Below, one piece after another: positions 28,260 to 38,349 of a stretch of DNA of 64,000 nt. The position numbers were made by a program, and so were the translations under genes. This DNA comes from Hyphomicrobium sp. (GTDB lineage Bacteria > Pseudomonadota > Alphaproteobacteria > Rhizobiales > Hyphomicrobiaceae). The notes under the pieces were generated by a model. It was not told where the DNA came from and did not search any database. It saw only the letters and a list, made by a program, of their open reading frames with translations. How positions within the stretch are numbered: the first letter of the stretch is position 1; every line of letters starts with the position of its first letter. The stretch covers positions 129,893-193,892 of the forward strand of contig JADJVG010000009.1 in the NCBI GenBank assembly GCA_016716675.1. The letters run 5' to 3'.

Positions 28260-28661
28260 TTATTCGCCCGAAAGTTCCTGGCTGGCCACCTTGATATACT
28301 TCTTGCCGGCGTCGCGCGCCATGGCGACCGCTTGCGGCAGCGCCATCTCGGTGCGGATGCTGGCGAGTTTGACGAGGATCGGCAAGTTGATGCCGGCGAT
28401 GACTTCGGCCTTCGCCTCGTCCATCACGGAGATCGCAAGATTTGATGGTGTTCCGCCGAACATATCGGTCAGGATGATGACGCCCTTGCCGCTATCGACG
28501 CGGCGCACGGCGTCGAGAATATCCTGGCGGCGTGCGGTCGCGTCGTCATCGGGACCGATCGCAACGGTTTCGAGTTGGGTCTGCCGGCCAACAACATGCT
28601 CAAGGGCGTTGCGGAATTCGACCGCTAAGCCGCCATGCGTGACAATCACCAGTCCAATCAT
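28260..28661 (-). CDS. manX: PTS EIIA-Man family phosphocarrier
   Basis: A 133-residue EIIA of the mannose class. The phospho-accepting His is H9 in VIVTHGGLAVEF, and the strand VIILTDMFGGTPSN is typical. In alphaproteobacteria this protein is the terminal acceptor of a regulatory PTS (EI-Ntr, HPr, EIIA) with no transporter, often tied to carbon/nitrogen status and to ChvG/ChvI. The upstream partner HPr is truncated here. Confidence 0.92.
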   Translation of the reverse strand: MIGLVIVTHGGLAVEFRNALEHVVGRQTQLETVAIGPDDDATARRQDILDAVRRVDSGKGVIILTDMFGGTPSNLAISVMDEAKAEVIAGINLPILVKLASIRTEMALPQAVAMARDAGKKYIKVASQELSGE

Positions 28662-28804
28662 GAATGGCTAGCCAATCCTTAACGCCGTCTACGCGAGCAA
28701 CCCCCACTTTTGAAACGGGGCGGCGCAAGCGGGCGGAAATTGGCAAGGGTTCGCGGTAAGCGCAAGCGATTTCTGGAACGCCGCGTCTTTTCAAACGGCC
28801 AGCG

Positions 28805-29284
28805 TCAGACCGCGGCTTTTAACGGTGGAAGATACCGGCTCGACAGCGCCACCAGCACTTTCAGGGGTGCCGAGGCGTCGTATGGGCAAATACGTAGCAC
28901 GGGTACGGAAAGTCCGAGCACTTGTGCCACAGGCCACGGGTCCGGGTAGCGCTCGATGTCTTTGCGCCGGGTGATGTCGCAGATAAGCGCTATTTCGGCC
29001 TGTTTCTCGGTATCGACCTCGATGATGCCAACGCCGCGCACCTCGATTTTGCCGAACAATGTGGCCGGCGCGGTTGCGGACAGCGTTAACCCTTCGCGCT
29101 TCAGTAGAACTTGGTCATCCGAAATCAACCGGACGGGACCAGTCACCAGTTGCGAGGTGGCTATTCCCAGACATCGAAATGCGAGGTCCGATTTGCCCGA
29201 ACCCGACGGGCCGCGAATGAGGACGCCGCGACCGCCAACTGCGATTGCCGTAGCATGTACCCGCCGGTCAACCGCGCCGTCCAA
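28805..29284 (-). CDS. hprK: HPr kinase/phosphorylase, short alphaproteobacterial form
   Basis: A 159-residue protein comprising only the kinase domain, as usual in this class (Gram-positive HprK is about twice as long). The P-loop is RGPSGSGKSDLAF; the catalytic region RGVGIIEVD is present. It phosphorylates the regulatory serine of HPr. The start is TTG 29284, with GGGAGG 8-13 bases upstream, overlapping the end of chvG by 17 bases. Its target serine is missing from the local ptsH remnant. Confidence 0.9.
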   Translation of the reverse strand: MDGAVDRRVHATAIAVGGRGVLIRGPSGSGKSDLAFRCLGIATSQLVTGPVRLISDDQVLLKREGLTLSATAPATLFGKIEVRGVGIIEVDTEKQAEIALICDITRRKDIERYPDPWPVAQVLGLSVPVLRICPYDASAPLKVLVALSSRYLPPLKAAV

Positions 29285-31111
29285 GTCCGCCTCCCATGGC
29301 TTTTCCAGTTTTCAGGCGCACGACAAAGCGGGCACCGATGACCTTGCCGCTGGCGGCGTCCACCCGATTTTCGGCGTAGATCTCGCCGCGGTGGCTGGCA
29401 ATGATTTCCTTCGAGATCGAAAGCCCAAGGCCGGAGTTCTTGCCACGTTTGCTATCTGTTGCCGGCCGGTCGGAGTAGAAGCGCTCGAAAATCGCCTGCA
29501 ACTTATCGGCAGGGATGCCGGGGCCTTCGTCTTCCACCGAAACCTCGACGTGTGTGCTGGTCGCGCGTGCATGCACCATGATCGTTCCACCAGGTGGCGA
29601 GAACGACAACGCATTGTCGACGAGGTTCGTGAACACCTGTCCCAGGCGGCCGTCGTTTCCGACGATGGTGTACGCTGCATCGTTGGCCACCGGCTCGACG
29701 GATAGCCGGATGCTCCGGCCATCGTCCGACAGCATGTCGCGGAAAATTCCGGTGACGTTTTTCAGGATGACGCGGATATCGAGCGCCTGCATTTCCTGGC
29801 GTGCCAGTTCGGCGTCGAGGCGCGAAGCATTCGAGACGTCGTTGATCAACCGGTTGAGGCGTTGCAGTTCGCCCTGGATCTGTTCGACCAGCTCGTTGCG
29901 ATCCGAGTCGGACTTGGCGTAGGTCAGCGCTTCCGCCGTCGAGCGCGCAGCGGCAAGCGGGTTCTTCAATTCATGCGCGACGTCGGCGGCAAATTTCTCG
30001 CTCGCCTCGATCCGGCGAAAGAGCGCGCCGGTCATGGCGATGAATGCCCGTCCCATCTGGCCAACTTCGTCGCGGCGTTCGCTGAAATCCGGTAACTGCT
30101 GGCGGGCGGAGATGTTCTGGCTGACGCGGTTGGCCGCTGCTGAGAGCCGCCGCATGGGGCCGGCCACGGTGCGCGCCAGAAGCAGCGATGAGCCGATGGC
30201 AACCACCAGCGCGATGCCTGCAATTTGCAGGATCAGCCAGCGTTCGTCCCACAGCACGTCATCAATATCTCCGGGCTGCGTCGAGACCAGCAGCACGCCC
30301 ATCAACCGATTGCCGCGCTTGATCGGTTCAGCCATCGACACGATCTGCTGGCCGCGGCTGTTGAGCAGCAGGATCGGGCGTTCGACGCCGAGTTCGGCAG
30401 CTTGTTTGACTTCCGGATAGAGAAAGCCGTTGGCGGTGCCGAGTTCGCGGTAAACCTTCAATTCCTTGTTGATCAGCCAGTAGTGGAAGCGCGTCCAGAA
30501 ATTCTTCAGGCGCGGGCGTTCTTCGTAAGCGTCCGGCGGCAAGGGGTCATCGTTGCGGTTCTTTGAGAACAGCGTGTCGCTGTCGAGTATGAGCGTGCCC
30601 TTTTGCGAGTAGATACGGGCTTTGAGATCCGCCGGGCCGACCAGCTTTTAAGCACCCGCGAGGCCTGCTGCGGATCAATCGGCAGCTCCAGCGCCGCGAA
30701 TGCGTCGTCGCGTTTCGGCTTAGGGGCAATTCTGTCCGGCAGGCGATCGGTATCGTAGATCGCGCGTTCGTTGATGGCGCGGTATGCAATCGCCTCGGCG
30801 GTGATGCGCGAGACGGTTTTCACCACCGATACTTTGGCTTCCAGCAGCCAGCCGTGATGCAGACTGATGTAGAGCATCGCCAGCAGCAGGCCGAGCAGCC
30901 CGAGAACATTGGTGACCAGAATGCGCCGGCGCAGCGAAGCGCTGAAAAAACGTGGGATCGGCTGGCGCTCATGCCAGCGCGCAACTTTCCCGTAAAGATC
31001 GGCGATCGTCGCCATCCAGCCTTGCGATGCCCGGGCATCGGATTTAACGGCTTTGAGCGCGGTACCTTCCGGCGCCGCGCTCTCCGTCATGTCATTGATG
31101 TCCAGCGCCAT
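29268..31111 (-). CDS. chvG: Sensor histidine kinase ChvG (reading frame interrupted)
   Basis: Two-helix sensor kinase, partner of ChvI, sensing acidity and envelope state in Rhizobiales. The N-terminal part (MALDINDM to QQASRVLK) and the C-terminal part (from KLVGPADLKARIYS onward) lie in different frames. The shift maps to a run of four T at 30646-30649 (AAAA on the coding strand); five would restore RVLKKLVGP, close to the RVLRRLVxP I expect in the family. Membrane helices are near 66-86 and in the middle of the protein. HAMP, H-box VAHELKNPLAAA, N-box NLVDNALSFS and G2 NSGLGLSIS are intact. Rejoined length is about 613 residues. Confidence 0.9.
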
Positions 31112-31144
31112 CCAGGCTCCAATCGATGGCGTTACGTATCAAGG

Positions 31145-31849
31145 TCACTCTTTGAAGCGGTAGCCGACGCCATACAACGTTTCGATGACATCAAAATCGT
31201 CGTCGACGTGCTTGAACTTCTTGCGCAACCGCTTGATGTGGCTGTCGATGGTGCGGTCATCGACATAGACTTGATCGTCGTAGGCGGCATCCATCAGCGC
31301 GTCGCGGGTTTTGACGACGCCCGGCCGCGTGGCGAGGGCCTGCAGTATCAGAAATTCCGTGACCGTCAGCGTCACCGGGCGGTTGTCCCAGTGGCAGGTG
31401 TGGCGCTCTGGATCAAGCTTGAGTTTGCCGCGCTCCAGAACGCGCTTGGCCTCTTCTTCGTCGGTCGTCGCGTCCTTCGGCGCTGCGCGGCGCAGAACGG
31501 CTTTGACGCGCTCGACGATCAGGCGCTGGGAAAACGGCTTCGCGATATAGTCGTCGGCGCCCATCTTGAGGCCGAACAGCTCGTCGATTTCTTCGTCCTT
31601 GGAGGTCAGGAAGATGACCGGCATCGTCGACTGCTGGCGCACACGGCGCAAAAGCTCCATGCCGTCCATGCGCGGCATCTTGATGTCGAAGATGCCAAGA
31701 TCGGCGGGTTCTTCGGTCAATGCTTCGAGCGCCGATACGCCGTCGCCGTAGGTGCGAACCTTGTGCCCTTCCGCCTCTAGCGCCATGCGCAGCGAGGTCA
31801 GGATATTGCGTTCGTCGTCAACCAGCGCGATCGTGCTTTTCTCTTTCAT
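31145..31849 (-). CDS. chvI: Response regulator ChvI
   Basis: OmpR/PhoB-type regulator of 234 residues. The receiver domain has the acidic pocket DD (11-12), phospho-acceptor D55 in [12 protein letters not shown] and K in YIAKPFS. The winged helix ends with [14 protein letters not shown] and GVGYRFKE. It is separated from chvG by 33 bases and forms the two-component pair that controls succinoglycan, acid response and virulence-related genes in relatives. AAAGATG-proximal GAGAGG-like sequence precedes the ATG. Confidence 0.95.
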   Translation of the reverse strand: MKEKSTIALVDDERNILTSLRMALEAEGHKVRTYGDGVSALEALTEEPADLGIFDIKMPRMDGMELLRRVRQQSTMPVIFLTSKDEEIDELFGLKMGADDYIAKPFSQRLIVERVKAVLRRAAPKDATTDEEEAKRVLERGKLKLDPERHTCHWDNRPVTLTVTEFLILQALATRPGVVKTRDALMDAAYDDQVYVDDRTIDSHIKRLRKKFKHVDDDFDVIETLYGVGYRFKE

Positions 31850-32326
31850 CTTTTCCTCTCAAGCCCCGGGGGTGGGGAACGCCTGCCGCCCGCGTATTGC
31901 GCTCTATGGCGGCAAGGTGAACCAAATGTGGCGCACATCCAAATGGACGACCGTGCCTGAATGCTACCTGAATAGGCGACGGGGTTTGAGAGAGCAAGCA
32001 ACGAGGGCTGGCCACCCCGGTTCACGGGCGCTAACATTTTTCCGCGATTGATGTGGATAAGCTAGTTTTTGAGTTGGTGTGACCTCTGTAGGCTCAAAAA
32101 AGGACTAATATATACAATATGTTGCCTAAGTCTGTTGGGGTAGACGATGTTAGACCATCGCACAGCTTGAGTTTCCATGCACGTTCCAGCAAAGCTTCTA
32201 TTATAGAGTTCGCCACCGCGCAGGGATTGAAAGCCCCGCGCCGTTTACCTGCGTTTTAGCGAATTCCGTTCCGAAATACTCTCAGATCAGCGGCCAAAAG
32301 GTCCGCGCTCCCAAAAGGGAAATTCA
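31850..32326. other. 477-bp divergent intergenic region between chvI and pckA
   Basis: It must hold the divergent promoters of chvI and pckA. The middle (about 32,085-32,130) is AT-rich (GACTAATATATACAATATG). A TATTAT lies at 32199-32204, but no convincing -35 element accompanies it. AAAAGGGA just before 32,327 is the pckA ribosome-binding site. I see no gene or structured RNA here. Confidence 0.55.
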
Positions 32327-33919
32327 ATGCCACTTCAGCTCTTTCCGCTCGAAACATCCCCCAAGATTCGCCGCAACCTCCTTGAAGCTGAGCTGATGGA
32401 AGTCGCTATCCGCCGTGGTGAGGGGCAGCTCGCGGCGTCGGGTGCGTTTGTGGTTGAGACGGGCCAGCATACCGGCCGGTCGGCGCAGGACAAATACGTT
32501 GTCCGCGATTCGGCGACGGAAGATGCAATCTGGTGGGACAACTCCAAGCCGATGACGGACGAGCAATTCGACCGTCTGCTCGCTGATTTCGTGTCGTTCG
32601 CCCGCCACAAGGAATTGTTCGTCCAGGATCTCTATGCAGGCGCTGATAGCAAACATCGGCTGAACACGCGGGTCGTGACGGAATTTGCGTGGCATGCGCT
32701 GTTCATCCGCCACCTGCTGCGGCGCCCTGAAGCCGACGATCTGCCGGGCTTCGTACCGGAATTCACGGTCGTCAATTTGCCGAGCTTCCGCGCCGCGCCG
32801 CTGTATCACGGCACCCGCAGCGAAACGGTTATCGCGTGCAACTTCACAAAGCGCATCGTTTTGATCGGCGGCACCAGCTATGCCGGTGAGATTAAGAAGA
32901 GCGTGTTCTCGTTCCTCAATTACATTCTGCCCGCCAAGGGCGTCATGCCGATGCATTGCTCCGCCAACGTCGGCAACGACGGCTCGTCGGCTGTGTTCTT
33001 CGGACTGTCGGGCACCGGCAAGACGACGCTCTCCGCCGATCCGGCACGCGAGCTGCTCGGTGACGACGAGCATGGTTGGAGCGAGAAGGGCATCTTCAAT
33101 TTCGAAGGCGGCTGCTACGCCAAGACGATTCGCCTGTCGAAGACGGCTGAACCTGAAATCTGGAATGCATCGAATCGCTTCGCGACGGTGCTTGAGAACG
33201 TGGTCATCAATCCGAAGACCCGCGTCGCCGATTTCGACGACAATCGCTTGGCTGAAAATGCCCGCTCTGCCTACCCGCTGGACGCGATCCCGAATGCTAG
33301 CGCCAAGGGCACGGCCACGCATCCCAAGAATATCGTGATGTTGACCGCCGATGCCTTCGGCGTGCTCCCGCCCATCGCCAAGCTGACGCCGAGCCAGGCG
33401 ATGTATCACTTCCTGTCCGGCTATACGGCCAAGGTTGCCGGTACGGAAAAAGGCATGGGCAACGAGCCCCAGCCGACCTTCTCAACCTGCTTCGGCGCAC
33501 CGTTCATGCCGCGTCACCCCAGCGTCTACGGCAATCTGCTGCGCGATCTCATTGCGCGCCACGACGTCGATTGCTGGCTCGTCAACACCGGCTGGACCGG
33601 CGGCAAGTACGGCGAAGGTTCGCGCATGCCGATCAAGGTCACGCGCGCGCTGCTGAATTCGGCGCTTTCGGGTGAACTCTCCAATCAGACGATGCGCGTC
33701 GATCCTGTGTTCGGGTTCAAGGTGCCCGTCCAGATGGCCGGCGTCGATGCCAAGCTTATGACGCCGCGTGACACCTGGGCCGACCCGCGCGCCTACGATG
33801 CAGCCGCGGCCAAGCTTGCCGATATGTTCAACAAGAACTTCGCGAAGTTCGAAGCGTATGTGGATGCGGACGTGCGCCGCGCCGCACCGTCGACCGCGCG
33901 CAAGGCGGCGGCCGAATAA
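32327..33919 (+). CDS. pckA: ATP-dependent phosphoenolpyruvate carboxykinase
   Basis: Converts oxaloacetate to phosphoenolpyruvate, the first step of gluconeogenesis from organic acids. It has 530 residues. The kinase-1a P-loop [14 protein letters not shown] starts at residue 226, the metal-binding segment MHCSANVG precedes it, and GDDEHGW follows. Divergent placement from chvI is conserved in Rhizobiales and fits known ChvI-linked control of pckA in Agrobacterium and Sinorhizobium. Confidence 0.96.
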   Translation: MPLQLFPLETSPKIRRNLLEAELMEVAIRRGEGQLAASGAFVVETGQHTGRSAQDKYVVRDSATEDAIWWDNSKPMTDEQFDRLLADFVSFARHKELFVQDLYAGADSKHRLNTRVVTEFAWHALFIRHLLRRPEADDLPGFVPEFTVVNLPSFRAAPLYHGTRSETVIACNFTKRIVLIGGTSYAGEIKKSVFSFLNYILPAKGVMPMHCSANVGNDGSSAVFFGLSGTGKTTLSADPARELLGDDEHGWSEKGIFNFEGGCYAKTIRLSKTAEPEIWNASNRFATVLENVVINPKTRVADFDDNRLAENARSAYPLDAIPNASAKGTATHPKNIVMLTADAFGVLPPIAKLTPSQAMYHFLSGYTAKVAGTEKGMGNEPQPTFSTCFGAPFMPRHPSVYGNLLRDLIARHDVDCWLVNTGWTGGKYGEGSRMPIKVTRALLNSALSGELSNQTMRVDPVFGFKVPVQMAGVDAKLMTPRDTWADPRAYDAAAAKLADMFNKNFAKFEAYVDADVRRAAPSTARKAAAE

Positions 33920-33984
33920 CGGTCCGCCGCCGAATAGGGCTCAACGCCTGATTTGAAATCTTTGCAGGATAGATAAACGTGCAG

Positions 33985-34004
33985 CGGAGCCTATTTAGGC
34001 TCCG
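33985..34004 (-). terminator. Hairpin overlapping the end of the minus-strand hypothetical gene
   Basis: CGGAGCC (33985-33991) and GGCTCCG (33998-34004) form a 7-bp stem, extendable by TA/TA, that overlaps the stop codon of the minus-strand gene. It also faces the end of pckA 66 bases away, so it may serve as a shared barrier. No T-run. Confidence 0.5.
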
Positions 34005-34389
34005 TGATGCGTTTGATCGCGCGCGCGATCCACCAGACGGCGAAAAACGGCGACGCGATGGTCAGCACGACTGCATCTGAAGCGAGCCAGAGGGCGCGTT
34101 TATAGACGGGTACTGCGTACATGGACTGGCCCTCTTGGAGACGCCGCATCTTCAGCGCATCCTCGTTGACGGCGCCAGCGAATTGAGTGTCAGACTTGTG
34201 ACTAGCCTGTGGATGAATGCTGTCGGCGCGGCGGGCGCTGGGCGTGGTGACGGCCTCAGAAATGACGGCACTGGGTTTGACGGTCGCGTGTTTCGTCAGT
34301 TTGAAGGCAACCGGAGCTGGTGCGGTTCGCCGAGCCGCCGTCGTGTGTCGCCGTTCATGCGGGTTCTGCGTCGAGGCCAACTCATTCAA
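33991..34389 (-). CDS. Hypothetical protein with one C-terminal membrane helix
   Basis: A 132-residue protein I do not recognise. The first 90 residues are polar, rich in Ala, Thr, Pro, Arg and His, and look disordered. A single membrane segment lies near 98-122 (WLASDAVVLTIASPFFAVWW) and a basic tail follows. GGGGAG lies 5 bases before the ATG on the minus strand, supporting translation. Confidence 0.6.
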   Translation of the reverse strand: MNELASTQNPHERRHTTAARRTAPAPVAFKLTKHATVKPSAVISEAVTTPSARRADSIHPQASHKSDTQFAGAVNEDALKMRRLQEGQSMYAVPVYKRALWLASDAVVLTIASPFFAVWWIARAIKRITEPK

Positions 34390-34974
34390 CTCCCCAAAAA
34401 CAAAACACCCCGAAACAAGGTGCTATGTGAGGCGGCTGCATCACACATTTATGCAGCCGCGTGACGCAATCCACCATTGCAAACCATGAGCGACAAACCA
34501 CATGAGCAACAAACCAAGTGCCCTATCGTCCATGTGACACTGATACGAAAGAGTGTTTGCGCGCCGCGCTTGCTGCGCACTTTTGTCACGCCATCTATGT
34601 GCGTCGGTTTGCAGTCGTGCCGCAAGGTCTAGTGATGCCTGCGTAAAAGTTTTCTACATCAGAAATTTGACATCACCAGGGCTTTGCTGCGCGCATAAGC
34701 GCGCAAGTGCGGCGGTGCGTGGCGAAATAAATCCAACGTTCATGCATGTAATCGACGTGGTGCTTGATGTCAGAAACGCGCATTTGCATTGGCTAAGTGG
34801 TAGGTCGTGCACATCGCGTCAGGAATAAGTGTTAGCTCAAGAACGCGGTTCAATATTCGCGCAGCCGCGCGACGAAGCCCGCAATACTCCGTGCCAATCT
34901 TATATCCGTTGATGCCTGCGACTCATCTAAAGGATCGCGCCGATGCACATGTCACGTTGACGGCAGAGGTGCGT
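34390..34974. other. 585-bp region without a recognisable gene
   Basis: Short open frames exist but none has a good start, family match or sensible composition. The region holds a perfect 10-bp hairpin (GCGGCTGCAT 34432-34441, ATGCAGCCGC 34451-34460) and a tandem repeat (see separate entry). Composition is less GC-rich than neighbouring genes. It could carry a small RNA or be the remains of a lost gene; neither can be shown. Confidence 0.5.
34485..34516. repeat. Tandem 16-bp direct repeat
   Basis: CATGAGCGACAAACCA (34485-34500) is followed at once by CATGAGCAACAAACCA (34501-34516), one mismatch in 16. It lies 25 bases from the hairpin at 34432-34460. Confidence 0.75.
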
Positions 34975-35553
34975 TTACTTGCGGAAATCCGCCAGCGTCA
35001 GCAGCGGCTGGAAGTCCATGGCCGCCGTCTTGAAGGCTTCATCCGCGCCGTCCTGGCGATCGACGATGGTGATGACGCGGACAATGGTCGCGCCCGACGC
35101 CCGGATGGCTTCCGCCGCCTTGATCGCCGAGCCGCCCGTCGTCGTCACGTCTTCCACGATCACCACGCGTTTGCCGGCCATCGTCTCGTCGCGGGCGAGG
35201 CCTTCGATCAGGCTCTTGGTGCCGTGCTCCTTGGCTTGCTTACGCACGAAGAAGGCCGGCAGCTTGCGGCCGCGTGCGTGCGCCACCGCCGTTACGCTGG
35301 CCGCTATCGGAACCGCGCCCATTTCCAAGCCGCCGATCAGATCGGCTTCGACGCCGTCGAGCTGGTCGAGAATGAGGCTCGCGATCAGATGCGCGCCCTC
35401 GCTGTCGAGCATGGTCGGCTTCATGTTGAAATAGAAGGTCGATAGCTTGCCCGAGGCGAGCCGCATTTCCGGACCTTCCTGGAAGGACCGCGCCTTGACG
35501 ATTTCGACCAGGCGCGCGCGATTGGCCGCTGCGCTGCTCTTTGTGTCCGCCAT
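34975..35553 (-). CDS. pyrE: Orotate phosphoribosyltransferase
   Basis: Joins orotate and PRPP to form OMP in pyrimidine synthesis. It has 192 residues from ATG 35553; ATG 35562 is possible, but GGGGG sits only 1 base before it and at a good distance from 35553. The PRPP loop VVIVEDVTTTGGS and the N-terminal ASGKLSTFYFNMKPTM are diagnostic. No neighbour belongs to the pathway. Confidence 0.94.
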   Translation of the reverse strand: MADTKSSAAANRARLVEIVKARSFQEGPEMRLASGKLSTFYFNMKPTMLDSEGAHLIASLILDQLDGVEADLIGGLEMGAVPIAASVTAVAHARGRKLPAFFVRKQAKEHGTKSLIEGLARDETMAGKRVVIVEDVTTTGGSAIKAAEAIRASGATIVRVITIVDRQDGADEAFKTAAMDFQPLLTLADFRK

Positions 35554-35652
35554 GGCGCTCATCCCCCGATCGATTTTGGCTTGTCTTTTACGTCCGAGAA
35601 TGCGCAATCACCCCAACTGCCGGTAAGTGTCAAGACAACGGGGAAATGACGC

Positions 35653-37398
35653 GTGGACGCAAGGGCAACCATTGACGGCGCGGTGCACCGCTTCGCCAGC
35701 CGCCCGGGCCTCGCCATGCTCGCTTTGCTGGCGCTGTGTCTTTCCGTCTATCTGCCGGGCGTCGTTCGCCTGCCCGCCGTTGACCGCACCGAGGTCGTCT
35801 TTGCCGAGACGACCCGCGATATGCTGGCGCGCGGCGCGCTCGCCGATCCGCGCTTTGGCACGACCGTGCATCAGTTCCGTCCGATAGGGTCCTATTGGGC
35901 GCAGGCCAAAGTGGCTTGGCTCGCCGGACCGCAGCACGCACGCGACATCACCGTGTACCGGTTGCCGGGCATGTTGGCGGTCACGCTTGCCGTGCTGGCG
36001 GTCTATTGGTTGGCCGCTCCGCTGATCGGCGCAAGCGCGGCGTTCATAGCGGCTGCATTGTTCGCCGTCGCGCCGCTGACGGTTCTCGTCGCCCACCTCG
36101 CGATTGCTGAGGGCCTGTCGCTGCTGCCCGCCACCGTCGCGATGCTGGCGCTGTTGCGCATCTATACCGCGCCGCCCGATGCCCCCACGCGCGGGCTGGC
36201 GCTGCTGTTCTGGGCCGCACTGGGTTTAGGCGTCCTTATCAATGCGCTGCTCGTGCCGATCCTGGTCATCGTCACGCTGATCGCGCTGCGCCTGATGGAT
36301 CGTGATTTCTGGTGGCTGCAGCGCCTGCACGTTTGGCCGGGGTTACCGCTCGCCCTGGTGATCGCCAGCCCGTGGTTGATCGTGCGCGTCATGCAGGATG
36401 GCGTGCCGTTCGCTGGGCTCGACGTTCAGGAATTTCTGGCGGCGCTTGGCGGCGCGCAGGATATGAAGCTGCGGGCGATGCCGGGAACGTTCGTCCTGGC
36501 GTTGCTGCTCGGCTTTCTGCCGGGCACGGCGCTGTTCGTACCCGCCTTCGCCTCGCTGTGGCGCGACCGCGACGCCAAAATCGTGCGCTTCCTGCTGGCC
36601 TGGGTGGCGGGCTACATCGTTTACCTCGAACTGCTGTCGTCGAAGCCTGGTACCTACATGGTGCAGACGTTGTTTCCGGCGGCGGCCATCGCCGTCGCCA
36701 TGCTAGTGGTGCGCGAGAACGGCAAGATGCCGCCGCCGCGCTTTCATGCGCTTGCCTGGCCGCCGCTCGCCGCCGCGTTCGCGCTTCTGCTGTTCGCCGC
36801 GCCTTATGTGGCGGTGCGGGAGCCGCCCGACGTCTGGCTGTGGCTGCCGATCGCTGTCGTCGCCGGTCTGTTCGCGTGGAGCGCCGCCGAGGGCCGTGCC
36901 GGACAGCTGGTGCGTTGGGCTATTTCCGGCGTCGCCGCGCTCGGCCTTTTCGCGGTCACGCTGATCGCCGGCGTTTTGCCGTCGATCGATGTCATCTGGC
37001 CGGCGCGCGAAATCCAACGCGCGCTTGCTGATTGTCCGGCGGAGCGCCTCGGCGTCCTCGGCTTCAACGAGCCGACCAGCATCTTTGTTCTGAACCGCGA
37101 TGCCCGGCTGTCCAGCAAGGATGGCCTGGCGGCGCTTGCCGACAGCAAAGAGGATGGCCGCGCCGTCATTGCCAGCGGCTGGTCCGCGGCCAACCCCGGT
37201 GCCCTAACAGCGGACCAAAAGGCCAAACTCCGGCCGCTCGCCTGCATTCGCGCCATCAACACCATGCGCGGCTGCGCGCTTAACCTGACAGTGGTCGGCA
37301 ATAACGCCGCGCCCGCTTGCGCACCGCCGCCAGAATACTCATGTAGCGAGGCGTTTACGCTGCATTCGGGCGCCTCTACACTTAAAGCCTGCGACTGA
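35653..37398 (+). CDS. GT-C family glycosyltransferase (ArnT/PMT-like)
   Basis: A 581-residue integral membrane protein with about ten or more hydrophobic helices. The first periplasmic loop has an acidic/Arg motif VDRTEVVFAETTRDML resembling the catalytic D-E-x-R loop of ArnT and related lipid-linked sugar transferases. The C-terminal 130 residues are soluble and contain six cysteines, probably periplasmic. Donor and acceptor are unknown. The start is GTG 35653, divergent from pyrE, with GGGGAAATGAC upstream. Confidence 0.82.
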   Translation: MDARATIDGAVHRFASRPGLAMLALLALCLSVYLPGVVRLPAVDRTEVVFAETTRDMLARGALADPRFGTTVHQFRPIGSYWAQAKVAWLAGPQHARDITVYRLPGMLAVTLAVLAVYWLAAPLIGASAAFIAAALFAVAPLTVLVAHLAIAEGLSLLPATVAMLALLRIYTAPPDAPTRGLALLFWAALGLGVLINALLVPILVIVTLIALRLMDRDFWWLQRLHVWPGLPLALVIASPWLIVRVMQDGVPFAGLDVQEFLAALGGAQDMKLRAMPGTFVLALLLGFLPGTALFVPAFASLWRDRDAKIVRFLLAWVAGYIVYLELLSSKPGTYMVQTLFPAAAIAVAMLVVRENGKMPPPRFHALAWPPLAAAFALLLFAAPYVAVREPPDVWLWLPIAVVAGLFAWSAAEGRAGQLVRWAISGVAALGLFAVTLIAGVLPSIDVIWPAREIQRALADCPAERLGVLGFNEPTSIFVLNRDARLSSKDGLAALADSKEDGRAVIASGWSAANPGALTADQKAKLRPLACIRAINTMRGCALNLTVVGNNAAPACAPPPEYSCSEAFTLHSGASTLKACD

Positions 37399-37464
37399 CC
37401 CGCGCCTTTGATCGGCGCCGCCCCATGCTATAACCCGCCGTCATTGCCAACAGGACCCGCGCCC

Positions 37465-38187
37465 ATGTTCAATCCCGAAAGCCCGCCCGAATTCACCGCC
37501 TCCCGCTGGCTGAACTCCGACAAGAAAATCTCGCTCAAGGATTATCGCGGCAAGGTCATCGTGGTGGCCGTCTGCCAGATCGCGTGCCCGGGCTCGGTCA
37601 AGTTCGGCCTGCCGCAAGCCGGCCGCATCCGCAAATCGTTCACGACGGACGAAGTGGCGGTCATCGGCCTGCACATGGCGTTCGAAAAGTTCGATGAACA
37701 GACTCCCGACAAGGTGCAGGCGTTCTTGAAGGATAGCGGCATCGACATTCCGGTCGCCTACGATAAGCCGAACGGCAACGATCTTCCGCAGACCATGAAA
37801 GACTACGAATTGCAGGGCACACCGGCGATTCTCGTGTTCGATCGCCAGGGCCGCCTGCGCCGCCACTATCTGGGCGCGGTCGATGATCTGCGCCTTGGCG
37901 CGGAAATCATGGGCATGTTGATGGAAGACGCCAAATCGCCGCGCGAAATGTCGATTGCCATTGAAAGCAAGCTGCACGCCGCGTTGACCGACCCGGAAGA
38001 GCATCACCACGAAGGCGGCTGCTGTGGCGGTCACGGCCACGACCATGACCACGATCATCACGCCCACGACCATGAGGGCGGCTGCTGCGGTGGCCACGAT
38101 CACGCGCATGACCACGGCCACGACCATGCGCACGCTGCCAAGAAAGACGGCTGCGACGGCAACGGCGGCTGCGGTTGCAAACACTAA
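37465..38187 (+). CDS. Redoxin-fold protein with His/Cys-rich metal-binding tail
   Basis: A 240-residue protein in two parts. Residues 1-175 have a thioredoxin/peroxiredoxin fold (SLKDYRGKVIVVAVCQIACPG, then TPAILVFDRQGRL); the cysteines are C37 and C41, spaced C-x3-C and not the usual C-x2-C. Residues 180-240 hold 19 His and 7 Cys, with two copies of HEGGCCGGH separated by HD repeats, and end GGCGCKH. This tail should bind Ni, Zn, Cu or Co. No signal peptide is seen. ATG 37465 fits the domain start; the frame is open 19 codons earlier. Confidence 0.8.
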   Translation: MFNPESPPEFTASRWLNSDKKISLKDYRGKVIVVAVCQIACPGSVKFGLPQAGRIRKSFTTDEVAVIGLHMAFEKFDEQTPDKVQAFLKDSGIDIPVAYDKPNGNDLPQTMKDYELQGTPAILVFDRQGRLRRHYLGAVDDLRLGAEIMGMLMEDAKSPREMSIAIESKLHAALTDPEEHHHEGGCCGGHGHDHDHDHHAHDHEGGCCGGHDHAHDHGHDHAHAAKKDGCDGNGGCGCKH

Positions 38188-38349
38188 CGTCGCGCGTGCG
38201 GCCGGCTCTCCGTGGGCGGGCCGCACCCCTTAAAGTCTGCTGGTCTCCGTCGCTCGGTGGGGGACAGCGCGCACAGTTGCCTTCAACTCGACACCCGAAT
38301 CGCGCTTTGGTCGCTGCTACAAGTTAAGCAGCGAAGGACGTGGGCGATC

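Noticed and set aside
30640..30655. Programmed -1 frameshifting in chvG
   Set aside because: The zero-frame codons CTT AAA AGC do not form an X-XXY-YYZ slippery site and slipping would place a stop codon in the new frame; a missing A explains it better.
34553..34828. A 91-codon frame in the pyrE-side gap
   Set aside because: Cys/Arg-rich composition with no start signal or family resemblance; looks like chance.
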